NCBI RefSeq assembly: GCF_017599385.1
Contig: NZ_JAGFPK010000001.1
Span: 2,750,636 to 2,814,635, forward strand
Reading direction: 5' to 3'
From: Ciceribacter sp. L1K22
GTDB taxonomy: Bacteria > Pseudomonadota > Alphaproteobacteria > Rhizobiales > Rhizobiaceae
Length of the DNA stretch: 64,000 nucleotides
The notes under the pieces were generated by a model. The model searched no databases, was not told the DNA's origin, and saw nothing but the letters and a program-made list of their open reading frames with translations. The position numbers were made by a program, and so were the translations under genes. Positions within the stretch are counted from its first letter, which is position 1. Each line of letters begins with the position of its first letter. Below are positions 24,801 to 35,356 of this stretch, in pieces.

Positions 24801-24882
24801 GACCCTGCTCTTCCTGCCGGCCCTCTACGTCGCCTGGTTCCGGATACCGCGCGAGGAGGACGCCGCACCGCCGGCGGTATGA
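21820..24882 (+). CDS. RND efflux pump, inner-membrane transporter (TriC/AcrB-like)
   Basis: A 1020-residue proton-driven transporter. It starts NLSDWALEHRSLVWYFMLIF and soon has LGREEDPAF, typical of the TriC/MexK-like branch. It has the usual 12 spans in two halves, with two large periplasmic loops and the TM4 motif GLLVDDAMIAVEMMVSRLE carrying the proton-relay aspartates. The start is GTG, inside the stop of adaptor 2 (GTGA), so the three genes are co-translated. No outer-membrane channel gene is present; a TolC-like protein encoded elsewhere must serve. The substrate cannot be deduced. Confidence 0.92.
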   Translation: MKSFNLSDWALEHRSLVWYFMLIFIVAGTLSYINLGREEDPAFTIKTMIINAQWPGASAEEVTLQVTDRIEKKLEELDALDYTRSITRAGQTTIFVELLDTTRADEVRDNWVRVRNMVNDIRGDFPSGVVGPAFNDSFGDVYGNIYAFTADGLTQRQLRDLVEDARAKLLTVPNVGKIDVIGAQDEAIYLEFSTRKIAALGIDQQSVIATLQAQNAVTQSGVVEAGAERIALRVSGQFTSEDSLKAINLRINDRFFPLTDIATIKRGYVDPPSSLFRFKGEPAIGLAIGMKTGANLLTFGEQLDAQLDRVVADLPIGVHVERVSDQPKVVEEAVSGFTRALFEAIVIVLAISFISLGMRAGMVVAISIPLVLAITFVFMEYTGISLQRISLGALIIALGLLVDDAMIAVEMMVSRLEHGDTLRKAATHVYTSTAFPMLTGTLVTVAGFIPIGLNSSAAGEFTFTLFVVIAVSLIVSWVVAVLFTPLLGVTILPKTMKSHHEKKGRFASAFASLLALAMRWRWVTIIATVVVFAVSVGGLGLVQQQFFPASDRVELIVDWDLPHNSTIAETNRQIAQFEREKLVGNPDIDHWSTYVGEGAPRFILSYDVATPAPSTGQVVIVTKDLEVRDRLRADLQDYLVKTFPGTDAFVKLLDIGPPVGKPVQYRIGGPDVQKVRELAGRLGSIVNGHPLLSNMTFDWNEPSRVVKVDVLQDKARQLGISSQDIATGLNSIVEGSAATQVRDDIYLIDVIGRAQDSERGSIETLKNLQLPSTSGKSVPLSAIAKFRYELEQPVIARRDRIPTITVKAAVIGPTQPATIVEQLKPAIDEFARSLPAGYQVEVGGSVESSAESQGPIVAVAPLMLFAMATILMIQLQSFSRLFLVFAVAPLALIGVVAALLLSNAPMGFVAILGVLALVGILIRNSVILVVQIEQLRSEGISPWKAVVEATEHRMRPIMLTAAAATLALIPISREVFWGPMAYAMMGGIVVGTVLTLLFLPALYVAWFRIPREEDAAPPAV

Positions 24883-24892
24883 TGAAACTACT

Positions 24893-24917
24893 GAGGGCGC
24901 CGCGAGGCGCCCTCTTC
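24893..24917. terminator. Terminator between the efflux operon and ligA
   Basis: GAGGGCGCC and GGCGCCCTC form a 9-bp perfect stem with a GCGA loop, followed by TTC. It sits between the two convergent transcripts and could serve both. Confidence 0.65.
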
Positions 24918-24940
24918 ACGTCCGGAGGATCTACGATCAC

Positions 24941-27127
<2,187 letters not shown>

Positions 27128-27166
27128 TCATAACGCAAATTCGCCGAATGGAAACCTGCGAGACGT

Positions 27167-27979
27167 CTAGCTTAGGCAGGCTGTGAGATCGATCCTGGCA
27201 GTAAGTGGCAGGTGATCGGAGGCCTTGCGGGCAAGCGGCGTGTCGTGAACGGCAAGATTGCCGATGAGGCCCTGCCGGTTGGCGAGAATACGGTCGAGCG
27301 ACAGCACCGGCATGCGCGCCGGAAAGCTCGGCAGCGCCGGCGGCAGGGGCCCGAACAAGGCTTCGAGCCGGTTGAGCGCCGAACCATTGCCGAGGCGCCA
27401 TTCGTTGAAGTCGCCCATCAGGATCGTCGGCCGGTCGTCGCGGCCACCCAGCAATTCGAGCAGAGTGTCGGCCTGCTGACGGCGCGCCCAGCGCATCAGT
27501 CCGAGATGGGCGGCGACGACGCGGATCGAGGCGCCGCGCTCGAGGTCGATTTCCGCGAGTAGCGCGCCACGCGGTTCCAGGCCCGGTAGCTTGACCTGAT
27601 GCACGTCGCTGACGACACCCTGCCGAAACAGCAGCACATTGCCGTGCCAGCCGTGGGATTTCGGATTCGACGTGACCGGTACCGGAACGAGCCCCGTCTC
27701 GTGCCTGAGACGCGGCAGGTCGAGCAGCCCGGCACGCTCCCCGAACCGCATGTCCGCCTCTTGCAGCGCGATCACATCGGGACCGATCTCGCGGATCACC
27801 TCCATGACCCGGGACGGATCGAACCGGCCATCGGTGCCGACGCACTTGTGCACGTTGTAGGAGGCGACCAGCATGCTGTCGCTGTCGAGGACGTATCCAG
27901 GGTGCTGCGACGGACGCCGTTTGCGATTGCGGATAGAGGCGATCAGCGCACGGGCAAGGTTGGTGTCGTTCGTCTTCAT
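27167..27979 (-). CDS. Endonuclease/exonuclease/phosphatase (EEP) family protein
   Basis: A 270-residue protein of the EEP fold (DNase I / inositol phosphatase type). Its landmarks are MLVASYNVHKCVGTD, PDVIALQEADM (metal Glu), PTILMGDFNEW and the C-terminal SLDRILANR with LARKASDHLPL (catalytic Asp-His). It directly follows a cardiolipin-synthase-like gene. In E. coli the EEP gene ybhP likewise neighbours clsB, so a phospholipid-linked job is possible. The start is uncertain: ATG at 27979 or a GTG at 28015 that almost touches the upstream stop codon. Confidence 0.8.
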   Translation of the reverse strand: MKTNDTNLARALIASIRNRKRRPSQHPGYVLDSDSMLVASYNVHKCVGTDGRFDPSRVMEVIREIGPDVIALQEADMRFGERAGLLDLPRLRHETGLVPVPVTSNPKSHGWHGNVLLFRQGVVSDVHQVKLPGLEPRGALLAEIDLERGASIRVVAAHLGLMRWARRQQADTLLELLGGRDDRPTILMGDFNEWRLGNGSALNRLEALFGPLPPALPSFPARMPVLSLDRILANRQGLIGNLAVHDTPLARKASDHLPLTARIDLTACLS

Positions 27980-28016
27980 CGCAAAGTTCCCGCTCCCTTC
28001 CCGTCGACGCTCCACC

Positions 28017-29462
28017 TCATAGATAGGGCGACCCCAGCCAGAAGATGCGGTCGGTCAGGCGCAGCGGAAACGGCCGCGCTTTCAACTGGTCCAGCTTCAG
28101 CTCGGTGCCGCCATCGCGGGCCGCGAGAATCCGCGCCTCCACCTTCCGCGCGAAATTGGGGTCATGCACCTCGAGGTCGATCTCGAAGTTCAGGCGCAGC
28201 GACCGGGAATCCAGGTTGGAGGAGCCGACGAAAGCCCAGTTGCCGTCGACCACCAGAAGCTTGGAATGATCGAAGGGTCCGGACGACAGGAAAACACGGC
28301 TGCCATCCTTCAGCACCATCGCGAACTGGGCCATCATCGCCCGCGCGACGATGGCGAGATTGTTCTGCGAGGGCACCACGATTTCGACCGCAACGCCACG
28401 CCGGGCGGCAGTGGCCAGCGCGCCGAGGAAGACATTGTCAGGCAGGAAATAGGGAGACATGATGCGGATCGATTTTTCCGCGATTGAGAACGCGCCTGTC
28501 AGAAGCTTGTGATTGGTCTCGATCGTCGAATCAGGACCGGAGACCACGGCCCTGGCGCACGCCGCTTGCGGCCCTGCGACCCCGATCCCGGACGAAATCC
28601 AGGGCTCGCCGGACAGGGTTTCCCCGGTTTCGAAATGCCAGTCCTCCGCCGCAACGGCGAACAGATCGGCGACAAGCGGCCCATGCACGCGGAAATGTGT
28701 ATCGCGGTTCGCGGCCACGCCGCTGAAGCCGGCGCGAATGTTCATGCCACCGGCGAAGGCGATCAAACCGTCGACCACCATGATCTTGCGGTGCGTGCGC
28801 AGGTTCGCATAGGGCAGCCTGAGCCCCATGATGACCTGCCCGTTGAACGAGGCGACGGTGACCCCTCCGGCTTCGAGATAGGGCAGAATGCTGGGCACTG
28901 AATAGCGTGCGCCGACGGCATCGACCAGCACACGCACCTCGACGCCCCGCTGCCGCGCCGCGATCAGCCGGTCGGCGATGCGTTTACCGACGCGGTCGCG
29001 GTCGAAGATATAGGTTTCGAGAATGATGGACCGATCGGCCGCATCGATCGCCGTGCAGAAGGCGTCGTAGGTCTCGTCACCGCTTCCCAGAAGATCGATC
29101 TGGTTTCCGTCCACCAATGGACTGGAGGCAACCCGATCGCCGAGCCGTTTCAGGGAGGCCATGCGCGCTCCGAACCGGTGCGCATACGTTTCGTCGTCGA
29201 CGATATGGGATGCGAGGATCGTCTCGACCGCCGAATGGGGAACGTGCCGGCGCAGGAGCAGCGACTTACGGCGGATTCGGTTGACGCCCGCCACCATGTA
29301 GATCAGCGCTCCGAGGATGGGCGACAGGATGATGACGCCGACCCAGCCGATCGCGGAAGGCACGTCGCGCTTGGTCATCGCCGCATGCACCGCCGCGACG
29401 CTGCCCATGGCTATGGAGAGAGCGGCGAGCACATGCGGCCAATAGGTCGAGATGATGTCCAC
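28017..29462 (-). CDS. Phospholipase D family protein, probable cardiolipin synthase
   Basis: A 481-residue membrane protein. Two N-terminal spans with SAIGWVGVIILSPILGALIYMVAG match the cardiolipin synthase N-terminal region. Two HKD motifs follow, HRKIMVVD near 222 and HSKLLVVD near 398, each with the downstream GSSN/GGMN residues. It would condense two phosphatidylglycerols to cardiolipin in the inner membrane. It lies between recN and the EEP-family gene on the same strand. Confidence 0.85.
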   Translation of the reverse strand: MDIISTYWPHVLAALSIAMGSVAAVHAAMTKRDVPSAIGWVGVIILSPILGALIYMVAGVNRIRRKSLLLRRHVPHSAVETILASHIVDDETYAHRFGARMASLKRLGDRVASSPLVDGNQIDLLGSGDETYDAFCTAIDAADRSIILETYIFDRDRVGKRIADRLIAARQRGVEVRVLVDAVGARYSVPSILPYLEAGGVTVASFNGQVIMGLRLPYANLRTHRKIMVVDGLIAFAGGMNIRAGFSGVAANRDTHFRVHGPLVADLFAVAAEDWHFETGETLSGEPWISSGIGVAGPQAACARAVVSGPDSTIETNHKLLTGAFSIAEKSIRIMSPYFLPDNVFLGALATAARRGVAVEIVVPSQNNLAIVARAMMAQFAMVLKDGSRVFLSSGPFDHSKLLVVDGNWAFVGSSNLDSRSLRLNFEIDLEVHDPNFARKVEARILAARDGGTELKLDQLKARPFPLRLTDRIFWLGSPYL

Positions 29463-29513
29463 GCGCTGTTACTCCGTTGGCCGCCGACGAGAACGACTGG
29501 AAGCGGTTTTCGT

Positions 29514-31187
29514 TCAATGATCTCCGGAAAGCAGTTTGGCCGCGGCCGCGCGAGCCTCGTCGGTGATCGAGGCGCCGGCGAGCATCCGGGCGATCTCCTC
29601 GGTCCGGTGCTCCGGCTGCATGCGGGCGACGCGTGTCGCGATCTTGTCGGCGGCTTTCTCGGACGGTCCCTTGGAGATCAGCAGGTGCGTCGAGGCGCGG
29701 GCGGCGACCTGCGGCGCGTGGGTGACCGACAAGACCTGCACTTTCGAGGAGAGACGTTTGAGGCGCTGACCGATCGCATCCGCCACCGCGCCCCCGACAC
29801 CCGTGTCGATCTCGTCGAACACGAGCGTCGGTGCCGAACCGCGATCGGCGAGCGCGACCTTGAGTGCCAGCAGGAAGCGCGACAGTTCGCCGCCAGACGC
29901 GACTTTCATGATCGGGCCGGGTCGTGTGCCCGGATTGGTCTGAACATGGAACTCAACGGTATCGATGCCGTCGGCGGTGGCCGCCTCGGCATCGGTGGTG
30001 AGCTCGACCATGAAGCGGGCGCGCTCCAGCTTCAGCGCCGGCAGTTCGGCCATGACCGCTTCGGCGAGAGCGTCGGCGGCGTTGTGGCGCTTGGCCGACA
30101 GCGACTTCGCCGCGTGATCAAAAAGCGCCCTCGCCTCGCCGACGGCCTTGTCCAGGATCGCCAGTTTCTCTTCGCCGGCATCGAGATCGGCGAGATCGGC
30201 GACCATCTTCTCGGCGAGCGCCGGCAGATCGGACACGAGAACCGAATACTTGCGGCCGGCGGCGCGAAGCGCAAACAGCCGCTCTTCGACGCGTTCCAGC
30301 TCGCGCGGGTCGAATTCGGTGCGCCTGAGCGCGGATTCCACTTCCATCTGCGCGTTGGACAGATTGTCGAGCGCCGAATCGAGCAGTTGCACCGTCTCTT
30401 CGAGCAGGCCGGGCGCCTCATGACTCTTTCGTTCGAGCCGCCGCACCAGCGAGGCGATCAGCGGTACGGGGGAAGCATTTCCGTTGAGGAATTCGGAGGC
30501 TTCGGCAATGTCGCCGGCAATGCGTTCGGACTTCTGCATCACTGCGCGACGGTCGGCGAGCTGGTCCTCCTCGCCATCCTGCGGTGACAGCTTCTCCAGT
30601 TCATCGACGGAGGCGCGCAGATAATCCGCTTCGCGGGCGGCAGCCTCGACCTTGGCGCGATGCGCCTTGGCGGCCCGCTCGGCGTCACGCCATTTGCGAT
30701 AGAGCTCGGCAACGGCCAGCGCTTCGTCCTGAAGCCCGGCAAAGGCATCGAGCAGGATACGGTGGGCGTTGGTGTCGATCAGCGCGCGGTCGTCGTGCTG
30801 ACCGTGGATTTCCACGAGCAGCTGACCCGCCTGTCGCATAAGCTGCACGCTGACGGGCTGGTCGTTGACATAGGCCTTGGTGCGTCCATCAGCCGACTGC
30901 TGTCGGCGGAAAATGAGATCGCCGTCATCGTCGATGCCATTGTCGCGAAGAAGAACGCGCGCTGCATGATTCGCGGCAACGTCGAAGACCGCGGTCACCT
31001 GCCCCTTGTCGAGTCCATGTCTCACAAGCCCGCCATCGCCTCGTCCGCCGAGCGCCAGCGAGAGGCTGTCGAGCAGGATCGACTTGCCCGCGCCGGTCTC
31101 GCCGGTCAGCACCGACAGGCCGGCCTCGAAGGCGAGGTCCAGACGTTCGATCAAGACGATGTCACGGATCGACAGCTGAACCAGCAT
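29514..31187 (-). CDS. recN: DNA repair protein RecN
   Basis: A 557-residue SMC-like ATPase acting in double-strand-break repair. The N-terminal Walker A is GETGAGKS (29-36), followed by QLLVEIHGQHDDRALID. A long coiled-coil middle (about 150-370) comes next, then the signature VASGGELSRFLLALK and the Walker B LVFDEIDTGVGG (about 452). The length is normal. It lies 30 bp after bamD; I see no LexA-type box in that gap, so expression probably comes from upstream. Confidence 0.95.
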   Translation of the reverse strand: MLVQLSIRDIVLIERLDLAFEAGLSVLTGETGAGKSILLDSLSLALGGRGDGGLVRHGLDKGQVTAVFDVAANHAARVLLRDNGIDDDGDLIFRRQQSADGRTKAYVNDQPVSVQLMRQAGQLLVEIHGQHDDRALIDTNAHRILLDAFAGLQDEALAVAELYRKWRDAERAAKAHRAKVEAAAREADYLRASVDELEKLSPQDGEEDQLADRRAVMQKSERIAGDIAEASEFLNGNASPVPLIASLVRRLERKSHEAPGLLEETVQLLDSALDNLSNAQMEVESALRRTEFDPRELERVEERLFALRAAGRKYSVLVSDLPALAEKMVADLADLDAGEEKLAILDKAVGEARALFDHAAKSLSAKRHNAADALAEAVMAELPALKLERARFMVELTTDAEAATADGIDTVEFHVQTNPGTRPGPIMKVASGGELSRFLLALKVALADRGSAPTLVFDEIDTGVGGAVADAIGQRLKRLSSKVQVLSVTHAPQVAARASTHLLISKGPSEKAADKIATRVARMQPEHRTEEIARMLAGASITDEARAAAAKLLSGDH

Positions 31188-31217
31188 GGGCTTTCAGGTC
31201 TCGTTCGGATTCGGGGC

Positions 31218-32066
31218 TCACGTGCCGAGAATAAGCTTCTTGCCCGCTCTCGCAATCCAGGAGCCCGGATTTTCGCGCGGCTCCAGACCACCGGTCTGCA
31301 GAAGCTTGTAGGAATCGGCGTACCACTGGCTGTCAGGATAGTTGTGTCCGAGAACGGCCGCGGCGGTCTGCGCTTCCTGCGTCACGCCCATGGCGTAGTA
31401 GGCCTCGACGAGACGAGCAAGCGCTTCCTCGATCTGGTTGGTGTTGGAATAATCCTCGACCACCTTCCGGAACCGGGAGATGGCCGCGAGGTATTCCTTG
31501 CGCTCCAGATAGTAGCGGCCGACCTGCATCTCCTTGCCGGCGAGCTGGTCGCGGGCGAAGCGGATCTTGGCCTGGGCGTCGGGCACGTATTCGGAGTCCG
31601 GCCAATTATCGACGACTTTCTGCATCGCCTCGATGGTGCGCACCGACGGCTTCTGGTCCTGAGTCACGCTGGCGATCTGGCGCCAGTTCGACAGGCCGAT
31701 CAGGTACTGCACGTAAGCCGCGTCGTCCGACTTCGGATAGAGCGCCATGTAGCGGTTGCCGCTGGAGATCGCCTCCGTGTAGCGCGAGGTGCGGTACTTG
31801 ACGTAGGTGGTCATGACCAGCGCCTTCTGCGACCATTCCGAGAACGGGTGCTGCCGGTCGACCGCCTCGAATTTGCGGCCCGCCTCCGTCATGTTGCCTG
31901 CCTTCATGTTGGCAAGCCCCTGATTGTAGAGCACTTCCGGGGGATCGGTCTCGACCGCGAGCTTGGTGATGTCGATGTCGGGATCCGTCTGGCACCCGGC
32001 CAGAAGGACACCCGGGCCCGTCATGAGGACACACACGGCGGCGATACGCGCTGCTTTCTTGACCAT
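31218..32066 (-). CDS. bamD: Outer membrane assembly lipoprotein BamD
   Basis: A 282-residue lipoprotein of the BAM complex, which inserts beta-barrel proteins in the outer membrane. The signal peptide ends with lipobox LLAGC (Cys25). Tetratricopeptide-like repeats follow ([41 protein letters not shown] and [19 protein letters not shown]). The start at 32066 begins the signal peptide. It is separated from lpxC by 222 bp containing the lpxC terminator, so it likely has its own promoter. Confidence 0.92.
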   Translation of the reverse strand: MVKKAARIAAVCVLMTGPGVLLAGCQTDPDIDITKLAVETDPPEVLYNQGLANMKAGNMTEAGRKFEAVDRQHPFSEWSQKALVMTTYVKYRTSRYTEAISSGNRYMALYPKSDDAAYVQYLIGLSNWRQIASVTQDQKPSVRTIEAMQKVVDNWPDSEYVPDAQAKIRFARDQLAGKEMQVGRYYLERKEYLAAISRFRKVVEDYSNTNQIEEALARLVEAYYAMGVTQEAQTAAAVLGHNYPDSQWYADSYKLLQTGGLEPRENPGSWIARAGKKLILGT

Positions 32067-32258
32067 TCTCGACCCTACATCACTCGTACGACGGTTCCCG
32101 GCCGCAGCGCCGCCGGCGAAGATCGCCTCTCTCAACTGGCGTTTCTAGCCACAAATGCGGCAAGAGGGCAACGCAATGATCGTGATTTAACGCATTTTTA
32201 TGGCAGCCGGCGGGCTTGCACCAAGAATGACCGTTCGCCGATCCGTCAGATGACAAGA

Positions 32259-32285
32259 AAAAGGCGGGTCCGAAACCCGCCTTTT
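32259..32285 (-). terminator. Intrinsic terminator after lpxC
   Basis: An 11-bp stem, AAAAGGCGGGT with ACCCGCCTTTT, has a 5-nt loop. Read on the minus strand it is followed by a T-rich run. Confidence 0.85.
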
Positions 32286-32288
32286 AAA

Positions 32289-33254
32289 TCAAACCTCCGC
32301 GGCCCAGGGCGCGAAGCCCGGAACGCTGACCGCCACGAACTCGCCTGCCCTGACCCGTGTCGTGCTGCGCGACGGCGCCTCGACGATTTCATAGGCGGTC
32401 GGATCCGACAGCAGGGCCTTGAGCGCATTGGCGTTCATCTTGTGGCCGCCGCGATAGGAGCGGTAGCAGCCGATGAACTGGGCGCCGGCAAGCGCCAGGT
32501 CGCCGACGGCATCGAGGGTCTTGTGACGCACGAACTCGTCGCCGGCATACCGCAGGCCCTCGACGTTGATCACTGTGTTGTCGTCGGAAATGACGACCGA
32601 ATTTTCAAGCGACGAGCCGAGCGCGAAACCGGCGGCCCAGAGCTTTTCCACATCGCGCATGAAGCCGAAGGTACGGGCGCGCGACAGTTCGTCCTTGAAC
32701 GTGCCGGCGGTCAACTCACCCTGCCAGGACTGGCGCCCGATCAGCGGCGTGTCGAAATCGATCTCGACTTCGAACCGAGTGCCGTCGTGCGGACGGAATT
32801 CGGACCAGGAGGCGCCGTTATCGATTCGCACCGGCTTCAGAACGCGGATATAACGACGCTTGACGCCGAGATTGCGGATGCCGGCCTGCTCGATCGCCTC
32901 GATAAAGGGCGCGGAGCTGCCGTCCATGATCGGCATCTCGGCGCCGTCCACCTCGACGATCAAATTGTCGATGCCGAGCGCGTAGATCGCGGCCATCACA
33001 TGTTCGATAGTGGCGACCGAGCCCTTGGCGGTCTTGCCGAGAACCGTGCAGAGATCGGTATTGCCGACATTGTTCGAAACGGCGCGCAGTTCCGTCGACG
33101 TTCCGTCGGCATGCTGGCGGCTGAACAGGATGCCGGTGCCGGCTTCCGCAGGCTGAAACGTGATCGACACAGGCGTGCCGGAATGAACGCCGATACCCGA
33201 TATCGTTACGGGGGATTCGATTGTGGACTGGAAGCCCAGGAGGCCGATTGCCAT
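32289..33254 (-). CDS. lpxC: UDP-3-O-acyl-N-acetylglucosamine deacetylase (LpxC)
   Basis: Zinc enzyme of the committed step of lipid A synthesis. In the 321-residue protein the zinc ligands are His85 (TIEHVMAA), His244 and Asp248 (HKTLDAVGD). MPIMDGSSAPF and the catalytic His of GGHKMNA are also present. GGAAGG lies about 11 nt before the ATG. It sits between ftsZ and bamD, with strong terminators on both sides, so it is a single-gene transcript inside the cell-envelope cluster. Confidence 0.96.
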   Translation of the reverse strand: MAIGLLGFQSTIESPVTISGIGVHSGTPVSITFQPAEAGTGILFSRQHADGTSTELRAVSNNVGNTDLCTVLGKTAKGSVATIEHVMAAIYALGIDNLIVEVDGAEMPIMDGSSAPFIEAIEQAGIRNLGVKRRYIRVLKPVRIDNGASWSEFRPHDGTRFEVEIDFDTPLIGRQSWQGELTAGTFKDELSRARTFGFMRDVEKLWAAGFALGSSLENSVVISDDNTVINVEGLRYAGDEFVRHKTLDAVGDLALAGAQFIGCYRSYRGGHKMNANALKALLSDPTAYEIVEAPSRSTTRVRAGEFVAVSVPGFAPWAAEV

Positions 33255-33473
33255 TCTAACTTAACCTTCCGCACGGCGCGCCAAACCTTGGGACGAAAGG
33301 CGCAGCCCCATCTTTAAACACCGTCCGCACCAAAAAACGCCAAGCGGGACATCTGTCTTCACCCCATACATACGGGTGCGCGGCGGCCAAACCAAATCAC
33401 TGTTTCTTTCGAATTGTTACGAATCTTCTCGAAAGAATAACTGAATATTTTCAAACGCTTGAACACGGAAAGA

Positions 33474-33507
33474 CGAAAGGCCCGGACGAAGCCGTCCGGG
33501 CCTTTCG
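33474..33507 (-). terminator. Strong terminator after ftsZ
   Basis: CGAAAGGCCCGGAC and GTCCGGGCCTTTCG form a 14-bp perfect stem with a 6-nt loop. On the minus strand a T-containing run (CTTTCG) follows. It closes the dcw transcript. Confidence 0.88.
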
Positions 33508-33530
33508 TTACAATGTGGTGACGGCGTCGG

Positions 33531-35261
33531 TCAGGTCGACTGGCGTCGCAGGAAAGCCGGAATTTCCAGCTGGTCGTCGTCATGGCCGGCATGGCTTGCC
33601 GGAACGGCGCGGCCATGGTCGTCGAGGTTGCCGCGACGCGGTGCGTAGAGGCTCGCCTCGGGCGACAGCGGGCGACGCTGCTGCGAGGCAGCCGGCGGCA
33701 CGGCGGTCATGTCGGCCTGCACACCCTCTTCGTCGGCATGGCGACCGAGACTGTTGGTGATCCGCTTCAGGAGACCCATCGGGCCGCGTTCGTCAGCAGC
33801 AGCCGGCGCGGCCTGGGTGGCACGCTGGTCGATTTCCGCACGCAGAACCGGCGGGAAATCCTCCACCTTCGGCATCCGGACCGGGTCGACCGTCTGGCGT
33901 CCAACGGATGCTGCCATCGGCTCGTGCATCATCGGAGCAGGCTGCGGCGCCGGAGCGGGAGCCGCCGGACGGGTCATGACCGGGGCCGGCTGCGGCGCGG
34001 GTGCGCGCACCGGAGCCTCTGCGGCCGGCTGTGCGAACAGCTTGCTCTGCGGACGGAAGTCGCCGGCCGGCGCGGCGGGCTGTTCCATCGACGGGGCGGC
34101 CGGGCGGGCCATGGCGATTTCGAGCTCGCGCTCCATTTCAGCTTCTGCCGAGCGGATGGTTTCGGCGACCGGATCGATCGCCTTCGGTGCCTGCGCGGCG
34201 ACAGGCTGAACGGCGGCCGGGGCCGGAGCCACGGCCGCGGAAGGACGGGTAACTGTTCTCTGGACCGGCTCGTAGCCCTGCTGGCCCATACCGGCCGCAC
34301 GGTCGATGCCCGTGGCGACGACCGACACACGGATCAGGCCTTCCAACGCTTCGTCGAAGGTCGCGCCGAGGATGATATTGGCATCCGGATCCACTTCCTC
34401 GCGGATGCGGGTCGCAGCCTCGTCGACTTCGAACAGGGTCAGGTCACGACCGCCGGTGATCGAGATCAGCAGGCCCTGGGCGCCCTTCATCGAGGTTTCG
34501 TCGAGCAGCGGGTTCGCGATCGCGGCTTCGGCGGCCTGCATGGCGCGGCCCTGGCCGGAGGCTTCGCCGGTGCCCATCATGGCGCGGCCCATCTCGCGCA
34601 TCACCGAGCGAACGTCGGCGAAGTCGAGGTTGATCAGGCCTTCCTTGACCATAAGGTCGGTGATGCAGGCAACGCCCGAGTAGAGCACCTGGTCGGCCAT
34701 CGCGAAGGCGTCGGCGAAGGTGGTCTTGTCGTTGGCGATGCGGAAGAGGTTCTGGTTCGGGATGACGATCAGGGTGTCGACCGACTTCTGCAGTTCCTCG
34801 ATACCCGATTCGGCGAGACGCATGCGGCGCGCGCCTTCGAAATGGAACGGCTTGGTGACGACGCCGACAGTCAGGATGCCCTTGTTGCGGGCCGCCTGGG
34901 CAACGACCGGAGCCGCACCCGTGCCGGTGCCGCCGCCCATGCCGGCGGTGACGAAGCACATGTGGGTGCCGTTCAGGTGGTCGATGATCTCGTCGATGCA
35001 CTCCTCGGCTGCGGCGCGACCGACTTCCGGCTGCGAGCCGGCGCCAAGGCCTTCGGTGACGTTGACGCCGAGCTGGATGATGCGTTCGGCCTTGGTCATG
35101 GTGAGCGCCTGGGCATCCGTGTTGGCGACAACGAAGTCGACGCCCTGGAGGCCGGCGGTGATCATGTTGTTGACGGCATTGCCGCCGCCCCCGCCCACGC
35201 CGAATACGGTGATGCGCGGCTTCAGCTCGGTGATGTCTGGCTTTTGCAGCTTGATAGTCAT
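33531..35261 (-). CDS. ftsZ: Cell division GTPase FtsZ
   Basis: Tubulin homologue forming the division ring. In this 576-residue protein the GTPase core (about 1-320) has [12 protein letters not shown] and the tubulin signature [10 protein letters not shown] (106-115). A long Pro/Ala/Gln-rich linker of about 230 residues follows, as in rhizobial FtsZ1, then the conserved C-terminal peptide [10 protein letters not shown] that binds FtsA and other partners. Preceded by ftsA with a 95-bp gap containing a hairpin, and followed by a strong terminator. Confidence 0.97.
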   Translation of the reverse strand: MTIKLQKPDITELKPRITVFGVGGGGGNAVNNMITAGLQGVDFVVANTDAQALTMTKAERIIQLGVNVTEGLGAGSQPEVGRAAAEECIDEIIDHLNGTHMCFVTAGMGGGTGTGAAPVVAQAARNKGILTVGVVTKPFHFEGARRMRLAESGIEELQKSVDTLIVIPNQNLFRIANDKTTFADAFAMADQVLYSGVACITDLMVKEGLINLDFADVRSVMREMGRAMMGTGEASGQGRAMQAAEAAIANPLLDETSMKGAQGLLISITGGRDLTLFEVDEAATRIREEVDPDANIILGATFDEALEGLIRVSVVATGIDRAAGMGQQGYEPVQRTVTRPSAAVAPAPAAVQPVAAQAPKAIDPVAETIRSAEAEMERELEIAMARPAAPSMEQPAAPAGDFRPQSKLFAQPAAEAPVRAPAPQPAPVMTRPAAPAPAPQPAPMMHEPMAASVGRQTVDPVRMPKVEDFPPVLRAEIDQRATQAAPAAADERGPMGLLKRITNSLGRHADEEGVQADMTAVPPAASQQRRPLSPEASLYAPRRGNLDDHGRAVPASHAGHDDDQLEIPAFLRRQST

Positions 35262-35326
35262 TTACCCATTCCTTCTCTTCTCGGCCGCATCGCCAAGCCG
35301 GCCAGATATGCTAACTTCCCAGCCCT

Positions 35327-35346
35327 GCCCGAACCTTGTGTCGGGC
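35327..35346 (-). other. Hairpin between ftsA and ftsZ
   Basis: GCCCGA (35327-35332) pairs with TCGGGC (35341-35346) over an 8-nt loop in the ftsA-ftsZ gap. It has no T-run. It may stabilise the processed ftsZ message or be neutral. Confidence 0.3.
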
Positions 35347-35356
35347 GAGGACAAAC

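Noticed and set aside
30660..33317. A plus-strand open frame of 885 codons antisense to recN, bamD and lpxC
   Set aside because: It crosses three well-supported minus-strand genes and a terminator, and its translation is His/Arg/Asp-rich without motifs.
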